This document shows positions 43,128 to 53,278 of a DNA stretch of 64,000 nucleotides, one piece after another. A model generated the notes under the pieces. The model was not told the origin of the DNA, made no database searches, and was given only the letters and a program-made list of their open reading frames with translations. This DNA is from Bacteroidales bacterium. GTDB taxonomy: Bacteria; Bacteroidota; Bacteroidia; Bacteroidales; UBA932. The stretch lies in the NCBI GenBank assembly GCA_017427885.1, contig JAFRRW010000006.1, forward strand, positions 1 to 64,000, given 5' to 3'. Each line of letters opens with the position of its first letter. Positions within the stretch are counted from its first letter, which is position 1. Both the position numbers and the translations under genes were made by a program.

Positions 43128-43805
43128 ATGCTGTTTGTGCTGGAAGGCCTGGACGGGGCGGGGAAGTCCACCCAGGTCGGAAAACTGAGGAAATATCTTG
43201 AATCCAGATGCGGGAAGGTGGAATATATCCATTTCCCGAGGTATGAAGCCCCTCTATGGGGAGACCTGATCGGCCGTTTCCTTCGGGGAGATTATGGCAC
43301 CCTGGATTCCGTCCATCCCCAACTGGTGGCCCTCCTCTATGCCGGAGACCGCCAGGCTGCCGCCCCTTCCATAAGGAAAACCCTGTCTGAAGGGGGTACG
43401 GTCCTCCTGGACAGATATGTTTATTCCAACATAGCCTACCAGTGCGCCAAGGTCTCGGACCCGGATGCCAGGGAAGAACTCAGGCAGTGGATCTTTGACA
43501 CCGAGTACGGTCAGTTCGACCTGCCCAGGCCCGATCTGAACATATTCCTCGACGTTCCCATCGGTTTCGTGGAGAAGAAGCTCACCGCCTCGAGAGTGGG
43601 GGAGGACAGGGATTACCTTGAAGGAGGCAGCGACATCCACGAGGCCGACATCGAGTTCCAGAAGAGGGTGAGGGAAGTGTATCTCTCCCAGACCCTCGTC
43701 GATCCGGGATTCTCCAGAGTGGACTGTTCCAACCCCAGCGGCGCGATGCTCCCTCCTGATGACATCTTCTTGAAAGTCAAGTCTTTGGTAGATAAGAAAC
43801 TATAG
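43128..43805 (+). CDS. tmk: Thymidylate kinase
   Basis: 225 residues. It phosphorylates dTMP to dTDP. P-loop GLDGAGKST (residues 7-15), the DR(Y) motif in VLLDRYVYSNIAYQ, and the lid region around LTASRVGEDRDYLEGGSDIH. An extended segment after the P-loop domain is typical of this branch of longer thymidylate kinases. The next gene begins 4 bases after the stop. Confidence 0.95.
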   Translation: MLFVLEGLDGAGKSTQVGKLRKYLESRCGKVEYIHFPRYEAPLWGDLIGRFLRGDYGTLDSVHPQLVALLYAGDRQAAAPSIRKTLSEGGTVLLDRYVYSNIAYQCAKVSDPDAREELRQWIFDTEYGQFDLPRPDLNIFLDVPIGFVEKKLTASRVGEDRDYLEGGSDIHEADIEFQKRVREVYLSQTLVDPGFSRVDCSNPSGAMLPPDDIFLKVKSLVDKKL

Positions 43806-43809
43806 GGAG

Positions 43810-45027
43810 ATGAGAGAGTTTTCGAGATTGGCAAGACGTGTCTGCGCAGCCCTCATCGGCGTGGTGTTCTTCGTCTCCGGTTCCTTGAAACTTATGGATC
43901 CGGCAGGTGCGGGCCTCGTCGTCGCGGAATATTTCAAGTTCTTCCATCTCGGTTTCCTCGTTCCCATTTCGAAGGCGGTCGCCTTTTTACTCGCCTTTGC
44001 CGAAGCCATCGTCGGCGTTGCCCTGATTTCGGGAATACTCCGAAAGGCTGCAGCCTGGGCGGCCACTGGCCTTACCGCCTTTTTCACCTTCGTCACCCTC
44101 GCCATCCTTATCGGCAACCCGGACATGGACTGCGGCTGCTTCGGGGAGGCCGTCCATCTCACCCACGCCCAGACCTTCGTCAAGAACCTGGTCCTGTGCG
44201 CCCTCTGCGCCGTCGCATTCTTCCCTTTGAAGAATCTTGGCGAGCCGCGCAAGCGAAAATACATATCCTTCGCCCTGGTGTCTGCCGCCGTCCTGGCCCT
44301 TGCGATATATTCCCTATTCTCCCTGCCCCTCGTGGATTTCACCCCTTACAAGGCCGGTGCGGAACTCCTTTCCTCTTCCGACAATCCCTCCGTGTCAGGG
44401 GACGACTGGGTTTCCACCTTCATTTACGAGAAGGACGGGAAAGAGGGGGAATTCACCCTTGACTGCCTTCCTGATTCCACGTGGACCTTCGTCAGGACCG
44501 AGACTTACCGCCGCAACGTCCCTTCCGGCGATTCCGGACAGGTTCCCCTTGACATTACCGACGCGGACGGGAACTACCGGGAGGACATTCTTACCGATGG
44601 GGAGGTCTTCGCCGTTTCCGTTCCGAACCCCTCATCCCTCAGGCCAAAGGATTGGGAAAGGATATCCGGTTTCCTGTCATCTGTTGACGAGGCCGGTTTC
44701 AAGCCATACCTTCTGGTCTCGTCTTCCCCTGATGCCTTCGCCGGCATTGTCGGAAAGACATCCCTTCCTGAGGACATATCGTCCAGGACATTCTTTGCCG
44801 ACCACAAGGCTCTCCTTACATTCAACAGGTCGAACGGAGGAGCCGTCTGGCTGAACGACGGGATGATCGTGAAGAAATTCACCCGAAGCAGCCTTCCAGG
44901 TCCCGATAAGGCTGCCGAACTGCTTGGCAAGGATCCCGTGAACGTGATGCTGAATGAAAAAACAGGAGGGAGGCTCTGTTTCCAGGCCTACCTCCTTTAC
45001 TCGTTCGCGGTGCTGTTACTCCTATAA
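43810..45027 (+). CDS. DoxX/MauE-like membrane protein (BT_3928 family)
   Basis: 405 residues. Four N-terminal membrane helices (about 10-140) of DoxX/MauE type: [20 protein letters not shown], and a [13 protein letters not shown] loop with a Cys-Gly-Cys that may be redox-active. After one more membrane segment (about 155-178), a 225-residue extracytoplasmic domain of unknown fold follows. A last hydrophobic stretch ends the protein. MauE-like proteins support disulfide formation or electron input to periplasmic proteins; here that is inference. The stop overlaps convergent infB by 6 bases. Confidence 0.8.
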   Translation: MREFSRLARRVCAALIGVVFFVSGSLKLMDPAGAGLVVAEYFKFFHLGFLVPISKAVAFLLAFAEAIVGVALISGILRKAAAWAATGLTAFFTFVTLAILIGNPDMDCGCFGEAVHLTHAQTFVKNLVLCALCAVAFFPLKNLGEPRKRKYISFALVSAAVLALAIYSLFSLPLVDFTPYKAGAELLSSSDNPSVSGDDWVSTFIYEKDGKEGEFTLDCLPDSTWTFVRTETYRRNVPSGDSGQVPLDITDADGNYREDILTDGEVFAVSVPNPSSLRPKDWERISGFLSSVDEAGFKPYLLVSSSPDAFAGIVGKTSLPEDISSRTFFADHKALLTFNRSNGGAVWLNDGMIVKKFTRSSLPGPDKAAELLGKDPVNVMLNEKTGGRLCFQAYLLYSFAVLLLL

Positions 45028-47820
45028 GGTTTTCTTGATCTCCACTATGTGGAAGGCTTCAATTGTGTCTCCGACCTTGATGTCGTTGAAGTTCTCGATG
45101 CCAACGCCGCATTCCATGCCCGCAGGCACTTCCTTGGCGTCGTCCTTGCCCCTCTTGAGGGAGGCCAGGCTTCCGGTGTAGATTACGATTCCGTCCCTTA
45201 TGAGGCGTACCTTGGCGTTGCTGGTGAGCTTGCCGTCGCGGACTATGCAGCCGGCGATGGTGCCGACCTTGGAAATCTTGAAGGTCTGCTTGACTTCCGC
45301 CGTGGCTGTGACCTCTTCCTTCTTCTCGGGCTCGAGCATACCCTCGATACCGTCCTTGACTTCGTTGATGGCGTCATAGATGACGGAGTAGAGGCGGATT
45401 TCGATACCTTCCTTGTCGGCCATCCTGCGGGCGTCCACTGAAGGACGGACCTGGAAGCCGATGATGACTGCGTCGGAGGCCTCTGCGAGAAGGATGTCGG
45501 ATTCGGAGATGGCGCCCACGGCCTTGTGGATGACATTCACGCGAACCTGCTCGGTCGAGAGTTTGATGAGGGAGTCGGAGAGGGCCTCCACGGAGCCGTC
45601 CACGTCCGCCTTGACGATGACGTTCAGTTCCTTGAAGTTGCCGATGGCGATCCTTCTTCCGATTTCCTCGAGGGTCATGTGCTTCTGGGTCTTGATGCCC
45701 TGGATGCGGATGAGCTGCTCCCTCTTGTTGGCGATGCTCTTGGCCTCCTTGTCGTCCGACATCACGTTGAACTTGTCGCCTGCGCTGGGGGCTCCGTTGA
45801 GTCCGAGCACGGATACCGGAGTCGAAGGACCGGCCTCGGAGACCTTCTGTCCGCGTTCGTTGAACATCGCCTTGACCCTTCCGTAGAAGGTGCCGCTGAG
45901 GATGACGTCGCCCACGCGGAGGGTTCCCTCCTGGACGAGGACCGTGGCGAGATAGCCGCGTCCCTTGTCGAGGGAGGATTCGATCACCGTGCCGATGCCC
46001 GGCTTGTTGGGATTGGCCTTGAGGTCGAGCAGGTCGGTCTCGAGAAGGACTTTCTCGAGGAGCTTGTCCACGTTGAGGCCCTTCTTGGCGCTGATTTCCT
46101 GGCTCTGGAATTTACCACCCCAGGCCTCGGTGAGGATGTTCATCTGGGAGAGCTGCTGGTAAATCTTGTCAGGCATCGCGCCGGGCTTGTCGATCTTGTT
46201 GATGGCGAACACCATCGGGACTCCGGCGGCCTGGGCGTGGTTGATGGCCTCCACCGTCTGGGGCATCACGGCATCGTCGGCCGCGATGATGATGATGGCG
46301 AGGTCGGTCAGCTGGGCGCCCCTGGCCCTCATGGCCGTAAAGGCTTCGTGGCCCGGGGTGTCGAGGAAGGTGATCCTGCGGCCGTTCGCAAGAACGACGT
46401 TGTAGGCACCGATGTGCTGGGTGATACCTCCGGCCTCTCCGGCAATGACGTTGGACTTGCGGATATAGTCGAGCAGTGAGGTCTTACCGTGGTCGACGTG
46501 TCCCATAACGGTGATGATGGGAGGCCTGGAAACGAGGTCCTCCTCCCTGTCGGGAGTGTTGTTGCCCTCAATCTCCTGGGTGAGGTTGGCGGTGACGAAT
46601 TCCACCTTGTAGCCGAATTCCTCGGCAACGAGGACAAGGGCCTCGGCGTCAAGCCTCTGGTTGATGGACACCATCAGTCCGAGGCTCATGCAGGCGCGGA
46701 TGACGTCGTTGACGGGGGTGTTGTTCATAAGGGTGGCGAGATCGTTGACGGTCACGAATTCGGTGACCTTCAGGATCGTCTTTTCCGCCATCTCCTGCTG
46801 GAACTCCTCCTGCGCCTTGTTGGCTGCCGCCTCCCTCTTCTCCTTGCGGTACTTGGCTCCGAAGTTGCTCTTCTTGCTGTCATTCATCCTTGCGTAGGTC
46901 TCCTTGACCTGCTTCTGGATCTCCCTCTGCATAGCTTCGGTCTCGGCCTCGGTCATCGCCTGCTTGAAACGCTGGCGGTCGCGCTTGCGTCCGGACTTGG
47001 CTGACGCCTCGTCGCGTCCGCCGCCCTTGGCGGCACCCTTGGAGTCCTTGCGTGACTTGGTGTCGGCGATGTTCCCGATTTTGTTGACATCGACCTTCTG
47101 AGTGCCCTTCGCTATCCTTTCGCGCTTCTTGCCGGCTTCTTTCTTCTTCTTGTCGAACTGGCTGAGGTCTATCTTCCCGATGATCTTCAGGCCGATGGCG
47201 GAATCGTCCTGCTTGCTCTCGGCTTTTTCGGAATCCTCCCTGGGGGCTTCCTTCACCTCTTCGCCTGCCTCCTCAGCCTTAGCGGCGGGAGCGGGTGCCT
47301 CTTCGACGGGAGCTTCCTCCTTCGCCGGTTTTTCCTCCACGGCCTTCACGGGCTCGCTCTCGACTGCCGGGGCGGGCTTGGGCTCGGGCTCAGGTTCCGG
47401 CTGGGGTTCGGGCTCCGGAGCGGGCTGAGGCTCGGGTTCGGGTTCCGGCTTGGGGGCCGGTTTGGGAGCCGGTTCGCTCTTGGCGGCGCTCCTGGGTGAA
47501 TCCGAAGGGATGAAGGAGGTGGTACTCTTGATGATGGTCTCCCTGACGGGTTCGTAGTCGTCCTCTTCGGGGGTTTCCCCCTCCTGTTTCTTGCCGGCCT
47601 TGTCGAGGATGTCCGTCAGCCTGATGTCGATCTGCTCCGAGGCCAGCTTGGCCTCGAGGTCCTTGCCGAACTGCTTCTCGATGTCCGGAAGCAACTCGTC
47701 CGAAATCTTGGCATTGGGGTTGCCTTCGACTTCCACGCCCTTTGTCGACAGGAAGTCGACGAGGGTCTGGAGACCGATGTTGTATTTCTTGATGATCTTG
47801 TTAAGTCTGATATCCGCCAT
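45022..47820 (-). CDS. infB: Translation initiation factor IF-2
   Basis: 932 residues. It is a GTPase that places initiator tRNA on the 30S subunit. An N-terminal IF2_N module (residues 1-50) is followed by a long low-complexity region rich in Pro/Glu/Ala/Lys (about 115-220, with repeated PEPEPQP-like units) and a basic helical stretch. The G domain starts near residue 430 ([16 protein letters not shown]), with DTPGHEAF and NKIDKPGA. Domains II-IV complete the C-terminus. The order rimP-nusA-infB is the conserved bacterial operon. Confidence 0.97.
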   Translation of the reverse strand: MADIRLNKIIKKYNIGLQTLVDFLSTKGVEVEGNPNAKISDELLPDIEKQFGKDLEAKLASEQIDIRLTDILDKAGKKQEGETPEEDDYEPVRETIIKSTTSFIPSDSPRSAAKSEPAPKPAPKPEPEPEPQPAPEPEPQPEPEPEPKPAPAVESEPVKAVEEKPAKEEAPVEEAPAPAAKAEEAGEEVKEAPREDSEKAESKQDDSAIGLKIIGKIDLSQFDKKKKEAGKKRERIAKGTQKVDVNKIGNIADTKSRKDSKGAAKGGGRDEASAKSGRKRDRQRFKQAMTEAETEAMQREIQKQVKETYARMNDSKKSNFGAKYRKEKREAAANKAQEEFQQEMAEKTILKVTEFVTVNDLATLMNNTPVNDVIRACMSLGLMVSINQRLDAEALVLVAEEFGYKVEFVTANLTQEIEGNNTPDREEDLVSRPPIITVMGHVDHGKTSLLDYIRKSNVIAGEAGGITQHIGAYNVVLANGRRITFLDTPGHEAFTAMRARGAQLTDLAIIIIAADDAVMPQTVEAINHAQAAGVPMVFAINKIDKPGAMPDKIYQQLSQMNILTEAWGGKFQSQEISAKKGLNVDKLLEKVLLETDLLDLKANPNKPGIGTVIESSLDKGRGYLATVLVQEGTLRVGDVILSGTFYGRVKAMFNERGQKVSEAGPSTPVSVLGLNGAPSAGDKFNVMSDDKEAKSIANKREQLIRIQGIKTQKHMTLEEIGRRIAIGNFKELNVIVKADVDGSVEALSDSLIKLSTEQVRVNVIHKAVGAISESDILLAEASDAVIIGFQVRPSVDARRMADKEGIEIRLYSVIYDAINEVKDGIEGMLEPEKKEEVTATAEVKQTFKISKVGTIAGCIVRDGKLTSNAKVRLIRDGIVIYTGSLASLKRGKDDAKEVPAGMECGVGIENFNDIKVGDTIEAFHIVEIKKTL

Positions 47821-47837
47821 ATTCCAACTTTATAAGA

Positions 47838-49112
47838 TTAGTCTTCGAATTCGGCCCTGAGTATCCTGAACACTTCCTCCGCCGTATCTTCCTCGAGGTC
47901 GGCCCTGCGGGCGATCTCTTCGGGAGTGTAGGCGAGAACTGCCTTCGCGGTGTCGCAGCCGATCTCCTCGAGCTTGTCGATGATCCACTGGTCGATCTCG
48001 TTGGAGAACTCGCTGAGCAGCACGTCTTCCTCCTCCTGGGCGGCCTGGTCCTTGGGAAGTTCCCTCCAGACCTCGATCTCCCTGTCCACCAGCATTCCGG
48101 CGAGCTTGATGTTCACTCCGCCGCGGCCGATGCCCTTCTTGACTTCCTCGGGCTGCATATAGACCTTCACCTTGTCGCCGGGGCCTGAACCCATGTCGAT
48201 GGAAGAAACCCTCGCGGGGTTGAGGGCCCTCTGGATGAGGAGCTGGGGATTGGAAGTCCACTGGATCACGTCGATGTTCTCGTTGCGGAGCTCGCGGACG
48301 ATGCCGATTATCCTGGAACCCTTCACGCCGATGCAGGCGCCGATGGGGTCGATCCTGTCGTCATAGGACTCCACGGCCACCTTGGCCCTCTCTCCGGGGA
48401 TCCTGACCACCTTCTTGACGGTGATGAGGCCGTCGTAGATTTCAGGAACCTCCATTTCGAAGAGCTTGCGGAGGAAGTCCTCCGATGTCCTGGAAAGAAG
48501 GATGTAGGGGGTGGTGTTGTTCTTCATCTCCACGCTCTTGATGATTGCCCTCACGGTGTCGGCCTTCTTGAACCTTTCGCCGGGAATCTGCTCCGCCTTG
48601 GGAAGGTGGAGTTCGTTGCCGTCCTCGTCGAGGATGATGACTTCCTTCGACCAGGTCTGGTAGATCTCGCCGGTGAAGATTTCCCCGATCTTGTCGGTGT
48701 ATTTCTTGAAGACGTTGGCCTTGTCGATGTCCATGATGCGGCCCTGGAGGTTCTGCCTGATGTTGAGGATGCCCCTCCTTCCGAAGGATGCGAGGCTGAG
48801 CTTCTTGGAATAAGTGTCGCCGATCTCGTAGTCATCGTCGCCGGAATCCTCGATCACCTGCTCCAGCGTCATCTGGGTGTTGGGGTTGTCGACCTCTTCC
48901 ACGATGTCGAAGTTCTGGTAAATCTCGCAGTCTCCCTTGTCGACGTTGATGATGACGTCGAAATTGTCGGCCGAGCCGTAGGTCTTGGCGAGCTGGGTCA
49001 TGAACACGTCCTTCAGGACACCCATCATAACCGGCCTGTCGATGTTCTTTTCTTCCTTGAAGTCCTTGAATGCATCGATCAAGGTTACCACATCTTCTTT
49101 TCTCTTTTCCAT
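47838..49112 (-). CDS. nusA: Transcription termination/antitermination factor NusA
   Basis: 424 residues. An N-terminal RNA-polymerase-binding domain (about 1-130), an S1 domain (about 135-200, GEIFTGEIYQTWSKEVIILD), and two KH domains (about 205-345; GACIGVKGSRIIGIVRELR, VKKGIGRGGVNIKLAGML). The C-terminal part is acidic with no second repeat, which is normal outside Proteobacteria. It regulates pausing and termination. It lies between rimP (23 bases) and infB (17 bases). Confidence 0.96.
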   Translation of the reverse strand: MEKRKEDVVTLIDAFKDFKEEKNIDRPVMMGVLKDVFMTQLAKTYGSADNFDVIINVDKGDCEIYQNFDIVEEVDNPNTQMTLEQVIEDSGDDDYEIGDTYSKKLSLASFGRRGILNIRQNLQGRIMDIDKANVFKKYTDKIGEIFTGEIYQTWSKEVIILDEDGNELHLPKAEQIPGERFKKADTVRAIIKSVEMKNNTTPYILLSRTSEDFLRKLFEMEVPEIYDGLITVKKVVRIPGERAKVAVESYDDRIDPIGACIGVKGSRIIGIVRELRNENIDVIQWTSNPQLLIQRALNPARVSSIDMGSGPGDKVKVYMQPEEVKKGIGRGGVNIKLAGMLVDREIEVWRELPKDQAAQEEEDVLLSEFSNEIDQWIIDKLEEIGCDTAKAVLAYTPEEIARRADLEEDTAEEVFRILRAEFED

Positions 49113-49135
49113 TTCTTGGTTCTGTATGTTTATGT

Positions 49136-49630
49136 TTATTTGAAATCTATCCAGGGCGTCACCGAGTTGATTCCCTCGCGGGAGAAACCCTCTTCCCGGA
49201 CGACGTCCACCTTCTTCTTGCTTCCCTCCGCCTTCTCGCGGGCAGTGTACTCCAGGGTTATCGAGTCCTCGTCGGAGGATACGAGCCTGCCGATGAGCCT
49301 CCGTCCGCCCTTGAAAAGTACGTCCACCATCGTGCCGACGGCCTTGCGGAACTGTCTGGGGTCCTTCAGGGGCTGGTCCAGGCCGGCGGAAGTGACAGTG
49401 AGGGAATAGTCCTCGACGTCCCTGTCGAAAGCGGCGAGGAAGGCGTCGTTCAGGGCGACGCAGTCATCCATCGTCACCACGCCCTCTTCCTTGTCAATGG
49501 TGAGGGTGACGTCGTTGTCCCGTGAAACCTTCACGTCCACGATGAAACAACCGATATTTTCCGCTGCGGAGGTCATAGCCTCCAGTATCATTTTTCCGTC
49601 CATCGGCATCAAAAAAATGATAGGAACCAT
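49136..49630 (-). CDS. rimP: Ribosome maturation factor RimP
   Basis: 164 residues. It assists 30S subunit assembly. Family pattern: GCFIVDVKVSRDNDVTLTID, VTMDDCVALNDAF, and DYSLTVTSAGLDQPLKDPRQF. The exact start is uncertain: the ATG at 49630 has an AGGAG sequence just upstream, while internal ATGs at 49603 and 49591 fit the family N-terminus as well. It is the first gene of the rimP-nusA-infB operon. Confidence 0.92.
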   Translation of the reverse strand: MVPIIFLMPMDGKMILEAMTSAAENIGCFIVDVKVSRDNDVTLTIDKEEGVVTMDDCVALNDAFLAAFDRDVEDYSLTVTSAGLDQPLKDPRQFRKAVGTMVDVLFKGGRRLIGRLVSSDEDSITLEYTAREKAEGSKKKVDVVREEGFSREGINSVTPWIDFK

Positions 49631-49655
49631 CCGGCTCCTATCTCCAACTCGGGTG

Positions 49656-49685
49656 CAAATATATAACTTTTCTTCCTAATTGCAA
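49656..49685 (-). promoter_or_regulatory. Promoter of rimP-nusA-infB
   Basis: Minus strand: TTG at 49683-49685, 19-base spacer, TATATTTG at 49656-49663, followed by CACC. A full consensus match. The first candidate rimP ATG follows after 25 bases. Confidence 0.7.
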
Positions 49686-49724
49686 AAATTGCCGGGAAAA
49701 ATAATGAAATACAAGGAAAAAGAT

Positions 49725-49732
49725 TAAATTTG
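49725..49732 (+). promoter_or_regulatory. -7 promoter box for lpxD
   Basis: TAAATTTG, 28 bases before the lpxD ATG and divergent from the rimP promoter. No -33 element at the right distance. Confidence 0.5.
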
Positions 49733-49760
49733 TATGATTAATGAATGACACGGAATCAAT

Positions 49761-50768
49761 ATGGAGTTGACTGCAAAACAACTGGCCCAGATACTGAAAG
49801 GAACCGTGGATGGAGACCCCGAGGCCAGGATTACCTCTTTTGCCAAGATAGAGCACGGGAAACCGGGACAGTTGTGTTTCTATGCCAATCCCAAATATGA
49901 GAAATACGTCTATACCTGCAAGGCAAGCGTCCTGCTGGTCAACAAGGATTTCGAGCCCAAGGAGGCAGTAACCCCCACTATGGTCAGGGTGGACAACTCC
50001 TACGAGGCGATCGCCCAGCTCTTGAAATACGTGTCTGCCAAGAAACGCACTTCCGGTCGCCACCGCGGTTTCCGTTCGTCCTATTTCCTCACCTCCAAGT
50101 TCGGCAAGAAGGTCTATCTCGGCAGCCACAGTTATGTGGGGCACCACGCCTATGTGGGTGATTTCACGAGGATATACGAGAACGTGTATGTCGGCGACGA
50201 CACCAGGATCGGCAAGAACTGCATAATCTACCCCGGAGTGGTGATCTATCCCGGTATGGTCATCGGCGACAACGTCATCATCCACGCCAACGCGGTGATA
50301 GGTTCGGACGGTTTCGGCAACGTGCCCCAGCCCGACGGGACCTGGGAGAAGATCGAGCACCTCGGCAACGTGATAATAGGCGATAACTGTGAGATAGGTG
50401 CCGGGACCACCATCGACCGCGCCGAGATGGAATCGACCATCATCGGAAAGGGCGTCAAGATTGACAACCTCTGCCAGATAGCACATAACGTCCAGATCGG
50501 GGACAACACCGTGATGGCCGCCCAGTGCGGGATCGCGGGTTCCACGAAGATCGGGAAAAACTGCATCCTGGCCGGCCAGGTGGGCATCGTGGGCCACATC
50601 ACCATAGCTGACAACACCGTCATCGGCGCCCAGGCCGGAGTGATCGGCAATATCAAGAATGGCGGGCAGAAGTTCCTCGGTTCGCCGGCCATTCCCATTA
50701 CCAACTTCATGAGGAGTTACGCCAAGTTCAGGCAGGCGGGCAAGGAAGGTCCGGAGGAAAGCAGGTAA
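49761..50768 (+). CDS. lpxD: UDP-3-O-acylglucosamine N-acyltransferase
   Basis: 335 residues. It adds the N-linked hydroxyacyl chain in lipid A synthesis. An N-terminal uridine-binding domain (about 1-100) precedes a left-handed beta helix of hexapeptide repeats ([33 protein letters not shown], and so on) with the catalytic His in [12 protein letters not shown]. The C-terminal helix is present. lpxC and lpxA follow, giving the common Bacteroidota gene order. Confidence 0.96.
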   Translation: MELTAKQLAQILKGTVDGDPEARITSFAKIEHGKPGQLCFYANPKYEKYVYTCKASVLLVNKDFEPKEAVTPTMVRVDNSYEAIAQLLKYVSAKKRTSGRHRGFRSSYFLTSKFGKKVYLGSHSYVGHHAYVGDFTRIYENVYVGDDTRIGKNCIIYPGVVIYPGMVIGDNVIIHANAVIGSDGFGNVPQPDGTWEKIEHLGNVIIGDNCEIGAGTTIDRAEMESTIIGKGVKIDNLCQIAHNVQIGDNTVMAAQCGIAGSTKIGKNCILAGQVGIVGHITIADNTVIGAQAGVIGNIKNGGQKFLGSPAIPITNFMRSYAKFRQAGKEGPEESR

Positions 50769-50772
50769 AACC

Positions 50773-50802
50773 TTGCAAGTCCCTAAAAATTGTCTATCTT
50801 TG
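50773..50802 (+). promoter_or_regulatory. Promoter of lpxC (TTG, 19 bases, TATCTTTG)
   Basis: TTG at 50773-50775 and TATCTTTG at 50795-50802. It shows that the lpxC start must be the ATG at 50841, not the in-frame codon at 50790. Confidence 0.65.
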
Positions 50803-50840
50803 CAGTCCCTTCCGGAAGTCGGAGGGGACAGCCTGTTTTT

Positions 50841-51761
50841 ATGAAGTCTAGACAAAGGACACTTTCCATAGGTTGCCGGTTCGAAGGCAAGGGCCTCCAT
50901 TCAGGAGAGTTCGCCCATATGACCGTATGCCCCTCCCCGGCGGGGACGGGAATACGTTTCCTCAGGAAGGACCTGGGCCCCGAAGCCTTTGTTCCCGCCT
51001 GCGCCTCCCTGGTTTCCAACACCGCCCGCAGCACCTCCCTCACCCTTGACGGGGTGACGGTGATGACGATAGAGCACCTGATGTCGGCATTTACCGGCCT
51101 GGGAATCGACAACGCCCTCGTGGAACTGGACAACATCGAGGTTCCCATACTCGACGGCAGCGCCAATCCCTATGTCGAGGCTTTCCTCAAGGCCGGAATC
51201 GTGGAGCAGGACGCCTCCAGGCAGTACCTGACCCTTCCCCGTACGGTTGAGGTCAACGACTCCGAGACAGGATCCTGGATCAAGGCGGAGCCCGCCGACG
51301 CCCCTTCATACGACCTTACCATCGACTTCAATTCCAAGGTCATCGGCGTCCAGTCGGCCCATTGGGACGAAGGCGTGGACTATGCCACCGAGATTGGTCC
51401 CTGCCGCACCTTCGTGTTCTTCCACGAACTGGAATTCCTCCTTTCCCAGAACCTCATCAAGGGAGGGGACGTGGACAACGCCCTGGTCGTGGTGGAGCAT
51501 CCGGTCTCTGACAAACAGGTCAGGAGGGTCGCCTCCGTTTTCAACCGTCCTGTGATGAATGTCAATCCGGACGGCTACCTGGACAATGTCAGAAGGCATT
51601 TCCCCAACGAATGCGCCAGGCACAAACTCCTTGACCTTATGGGCGACCTGCGTCTGGCAGGAGGCTTCCTGAACGCCAGGATCACGGGTTTCAAACCGGG
51701 ACACACGATGAATACAAGGATGGCCGCCGCCCTCGCGGAAGCGATCGGCGCCAAGGCCTGA
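50841..51761 (+). CDS. lpxC: UDP-3-O-acyl-N-acetylglucosamine deacetylase (stand-alone)
   Basis: 306 residues. The zinc deacetylase that commits to lipid A synthesis. Zinc ligands: His in MTIEHLMSAF, and His and Asp in the NECARHKLLDLMGDL segment; the general base region is FKPGHTMNTRM. In Bacteroides and many relatives LpxC is fused to a C-terminal FabZ domain (about 460 residues in total); here the protein ends right after the deacetylase and fabZ is separate at 62247-62678. Confidence 0.95.
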   Translation: MKSRQRTLSIGCRFEGKGLHSGEFAHMTVCPSPAGTGIRFLRKDLGPEAFVPACASLVSNTARSTSLTLDGVTVMTIEHLMSAFTGLGIDNALVELDNIEVPILDGSANPYVEAFLKAGIVEQDASRQYLTLPRTVEVNDSETGSWIKAEPADAPSYDLTIDFNSKVIGVQSAHWDEGVDYATEIGPCRTFVFFHELEFLLSQNLIKGGDVDNALVVVEHPVSDKQVRRVASVFNRPVMNVNPDGYLDNVRRHFPNECARHKLLDLMGDLRLAGGFLNARITGFKPGHTMNTRMAAALAEAIGAKA

Positions 51762-51775
51762 CATTTCCCCTTATA

Positions 51776-51783
51776 TACATTTG
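51776..51783 (+). promoter_or_regulatory. Possible -7 box before lpxA, 3 bases from the ATG
   Basis: TACATTTG AAT ATG. It matches the consensus, but lpxA is likely read through from lpxC and the spacing is shorter than elsewhere. Confidence 0.3.
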
Positions 51784-51786
51784 AAT

Positions 51787-52599
51787 ATGAACAAGATTTC
51801 CCCATTGGCAACGGTCTCTCCCTCGGCGGTTCTCGGCGACGGGATAGAGATAGGGCCCTATGTTTTCATAGATGACGACGTAGTCATCGGCGACGGTTGC
51901 GTGATCCTTCCCAACGCAGTGATTTTCAAATATGTGCGGATGGGCAAGAACTGCACCGTCTTCCCCGGTGCGGTGGTCGGGGCCATTCCCCAGGACCTCA
52001 AGTACTCAGGTGAGGTTTCCTATGTCGAAATAGGAGACAACGTCACCATCCGCGAGTGCGCGACCATCAACCGCGGCACCCAGGCCAGCCACAAGGGCGT
52101 GACCAGGATCGGAAGCGACACCCTCATAATGTCCTACGTCCACGTCGCCCACGACTGCACGGTCGGGAACCATTGCATAATGACGAGCCACAGCGCGATC
52201 GCCGGCGAGACCGACATCGATGACTACGCCATCCTCGGAGGGGGGGCTATGGCCCACCAGTTCTCACGCATCGGCACCCACGCGATGGTCGGAGGCGCCT
52301 CCAAGGTCAACAAGGACATCCCTCCCTACGTGCTCTGCGGCCGCGATCCCATCTGCTACTGCGGCGTTAACATCGTTGGACTGAGGCGCAGGGGCTTCTC
52401 CTCGGAAGACATCCGCCTCATCAAGGACATCTACGACACCATCTATTACCAGGGCTACAACATTACCGACGGCTGCTCCAAGGTCGAGGCCGGTTTCCCC
52501 CAGTCGGAATACAGGGACACCATCCTGAACTTCATCCGCGCCTCCAAGAGGGGCATCATCCGCGGCATCGAGCTCGGTGAAAGGGGCCAGATAGACTAG
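51787..52599 (+). CDS. lpxA: UDP-N-acetylglucosamine acyltransferase
   Basis: 270 residues. It starts lipid A synthesis by moving a hydroxyacyl chain from ACP to UDP-GlcNAc. Hexapeptide beta-helix repeats run through residues 1-190 (DDDVVIGDGCVILPNAVI, EIGDNVTIRECATINRGT). The catalytic His lies in the YVHVAHDCTVGNHC segment. The C-terminal helical domain begins GVNIVGLRRRGFSSED. ATG at 51787; the TTG two codons earlier is part of the -7-like box. Confidence 0.96.
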   Translation: MNKISPLATVSPSAVLGDGIEIGPYVFIDDDVVIGDGCVILPNAVIFKYVRMGKNCTVFPGAVVGAIPQDLKYSGEVSYVEIGDNVTIRECATINRGTQASHKGVTRIGSDTLIMSYVHVAHDCTVGNHCIMTSHSAIAGETDIDDYAILGGGAMAHQFSRIGTHAMVGGASKVNKDIPPYVLCGRDPICYCGVNIVGLRRRGFSSEDIRLIKDIYDTIYYQGYNITDGCSKVEAGFPQSEYRDTILNFIRASKRGIIRGIELGERGQID

Positions 52600-52600
52600 G

Positions 52601-53278
52601 GTGCTTCTCTCCACTGCATATCTGCCTCCGGTGGAGTGGTTCGCCCTTGCAGCAAGGGATATGAAGACAGTGACGCAGCAGGACTCCGGGTTCCGCTGCG
52701 TCATTCCGTCTGTGGTCTGGCTGGAAGCCTGCGAGAATTACCGTAAACAGAGCTGGAGGAACAGGTTCAGGTTCTACGCCGCCGACGGTGCGGAAAGCCT
52801 GAGCATACCGGTCGTGCACGACGGCGGGGGAGAGGGGATTCCCATCAGGGAAGTGAGGATAGACTGGTCTGGAGGCTGGCCGGTACGTCACAAGAGGGCG
52901 ATAACCTCGGCATATTCCGGTTCTCCGTTTTTCGAATATTACAGGGACGGCCTGTTCGCGGCGATGGACGAGCGGCCGGAGTTCCTCTTCGATTACAATC
53001 TCCGCATAATCAATTATTTACTGGAGAAATTCGGGATTTCCGCCGATATCCGTATTACTGAGGATTATACTCCTGAAGGAGAGCCCGGCCCTTATGGGGA
53101 GGACTTCAGGGCTGCGATCCATCCGAAGCGTCCCGACACCGTCCTCCGGGATCTGGATCTGGAAAAGCCATACTTCCAGGTCTTTTCCCGAAAGTATGGC
53201 TTCATTCCAAATCTGTCAGCTGTCGACCTTCTTTTCAACGAAGGCCCCGATTCGATTTTCTGGATCTATAAGGTCTAG
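52601..53278 (+). CDS. WbqC-like family protein
   Basis: 225 residues with a GTG start one base after the lpxA stop. WbqC family signature: LLSTAYLPPVEWFALAAR, ACENYRKQSWRNRFRFYAAD, SIPVVHDGG, RHKRAITSAYSGSPFFEYY, ISADIRITEDY and YFQVFSRKYGFIPNLSAVDLL (each a separate segment). Members are found with O-antigen and nucleotide-sugar genes, but the reaction is unknown. Its 3' end overlaps the convergent FadL-like gene by 4 bases. Confidence 0.8.
   Translation: MLLSTAYLPPVEWFALAARDMKTVTQQDSGFRCVIPSVVWLEACENYRKQSWRNRFRFYAADGAESLSIPVVHDGGGEGIPIREVRIDWSGGWPVRHKRAITSAYSGSPFFEYYRDGLFAAMDERPEFLFDYNLRIINYLLEKFGISADIRITEDYTPEGEPGPYGEDFRAAIHPKRPDTVLRDLDLEKPYFQVFSRKYGFIPNLSAVDLLFNEGPDSIFWIYKV

Noticed and set aside
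47390-47480. Pro/Glu repeat tract as a mobile or minisatellite element
   Set aside because: It is the normal low-complexity linker of IF-2, in frame and common in this phylum.
50790-50840. 17-codon N-terminal extension of lpxC
   Set aside because: It overlaps a full consensus promoter (TTG, 19 bases, TATCTTTG) and has no match to LpxC.
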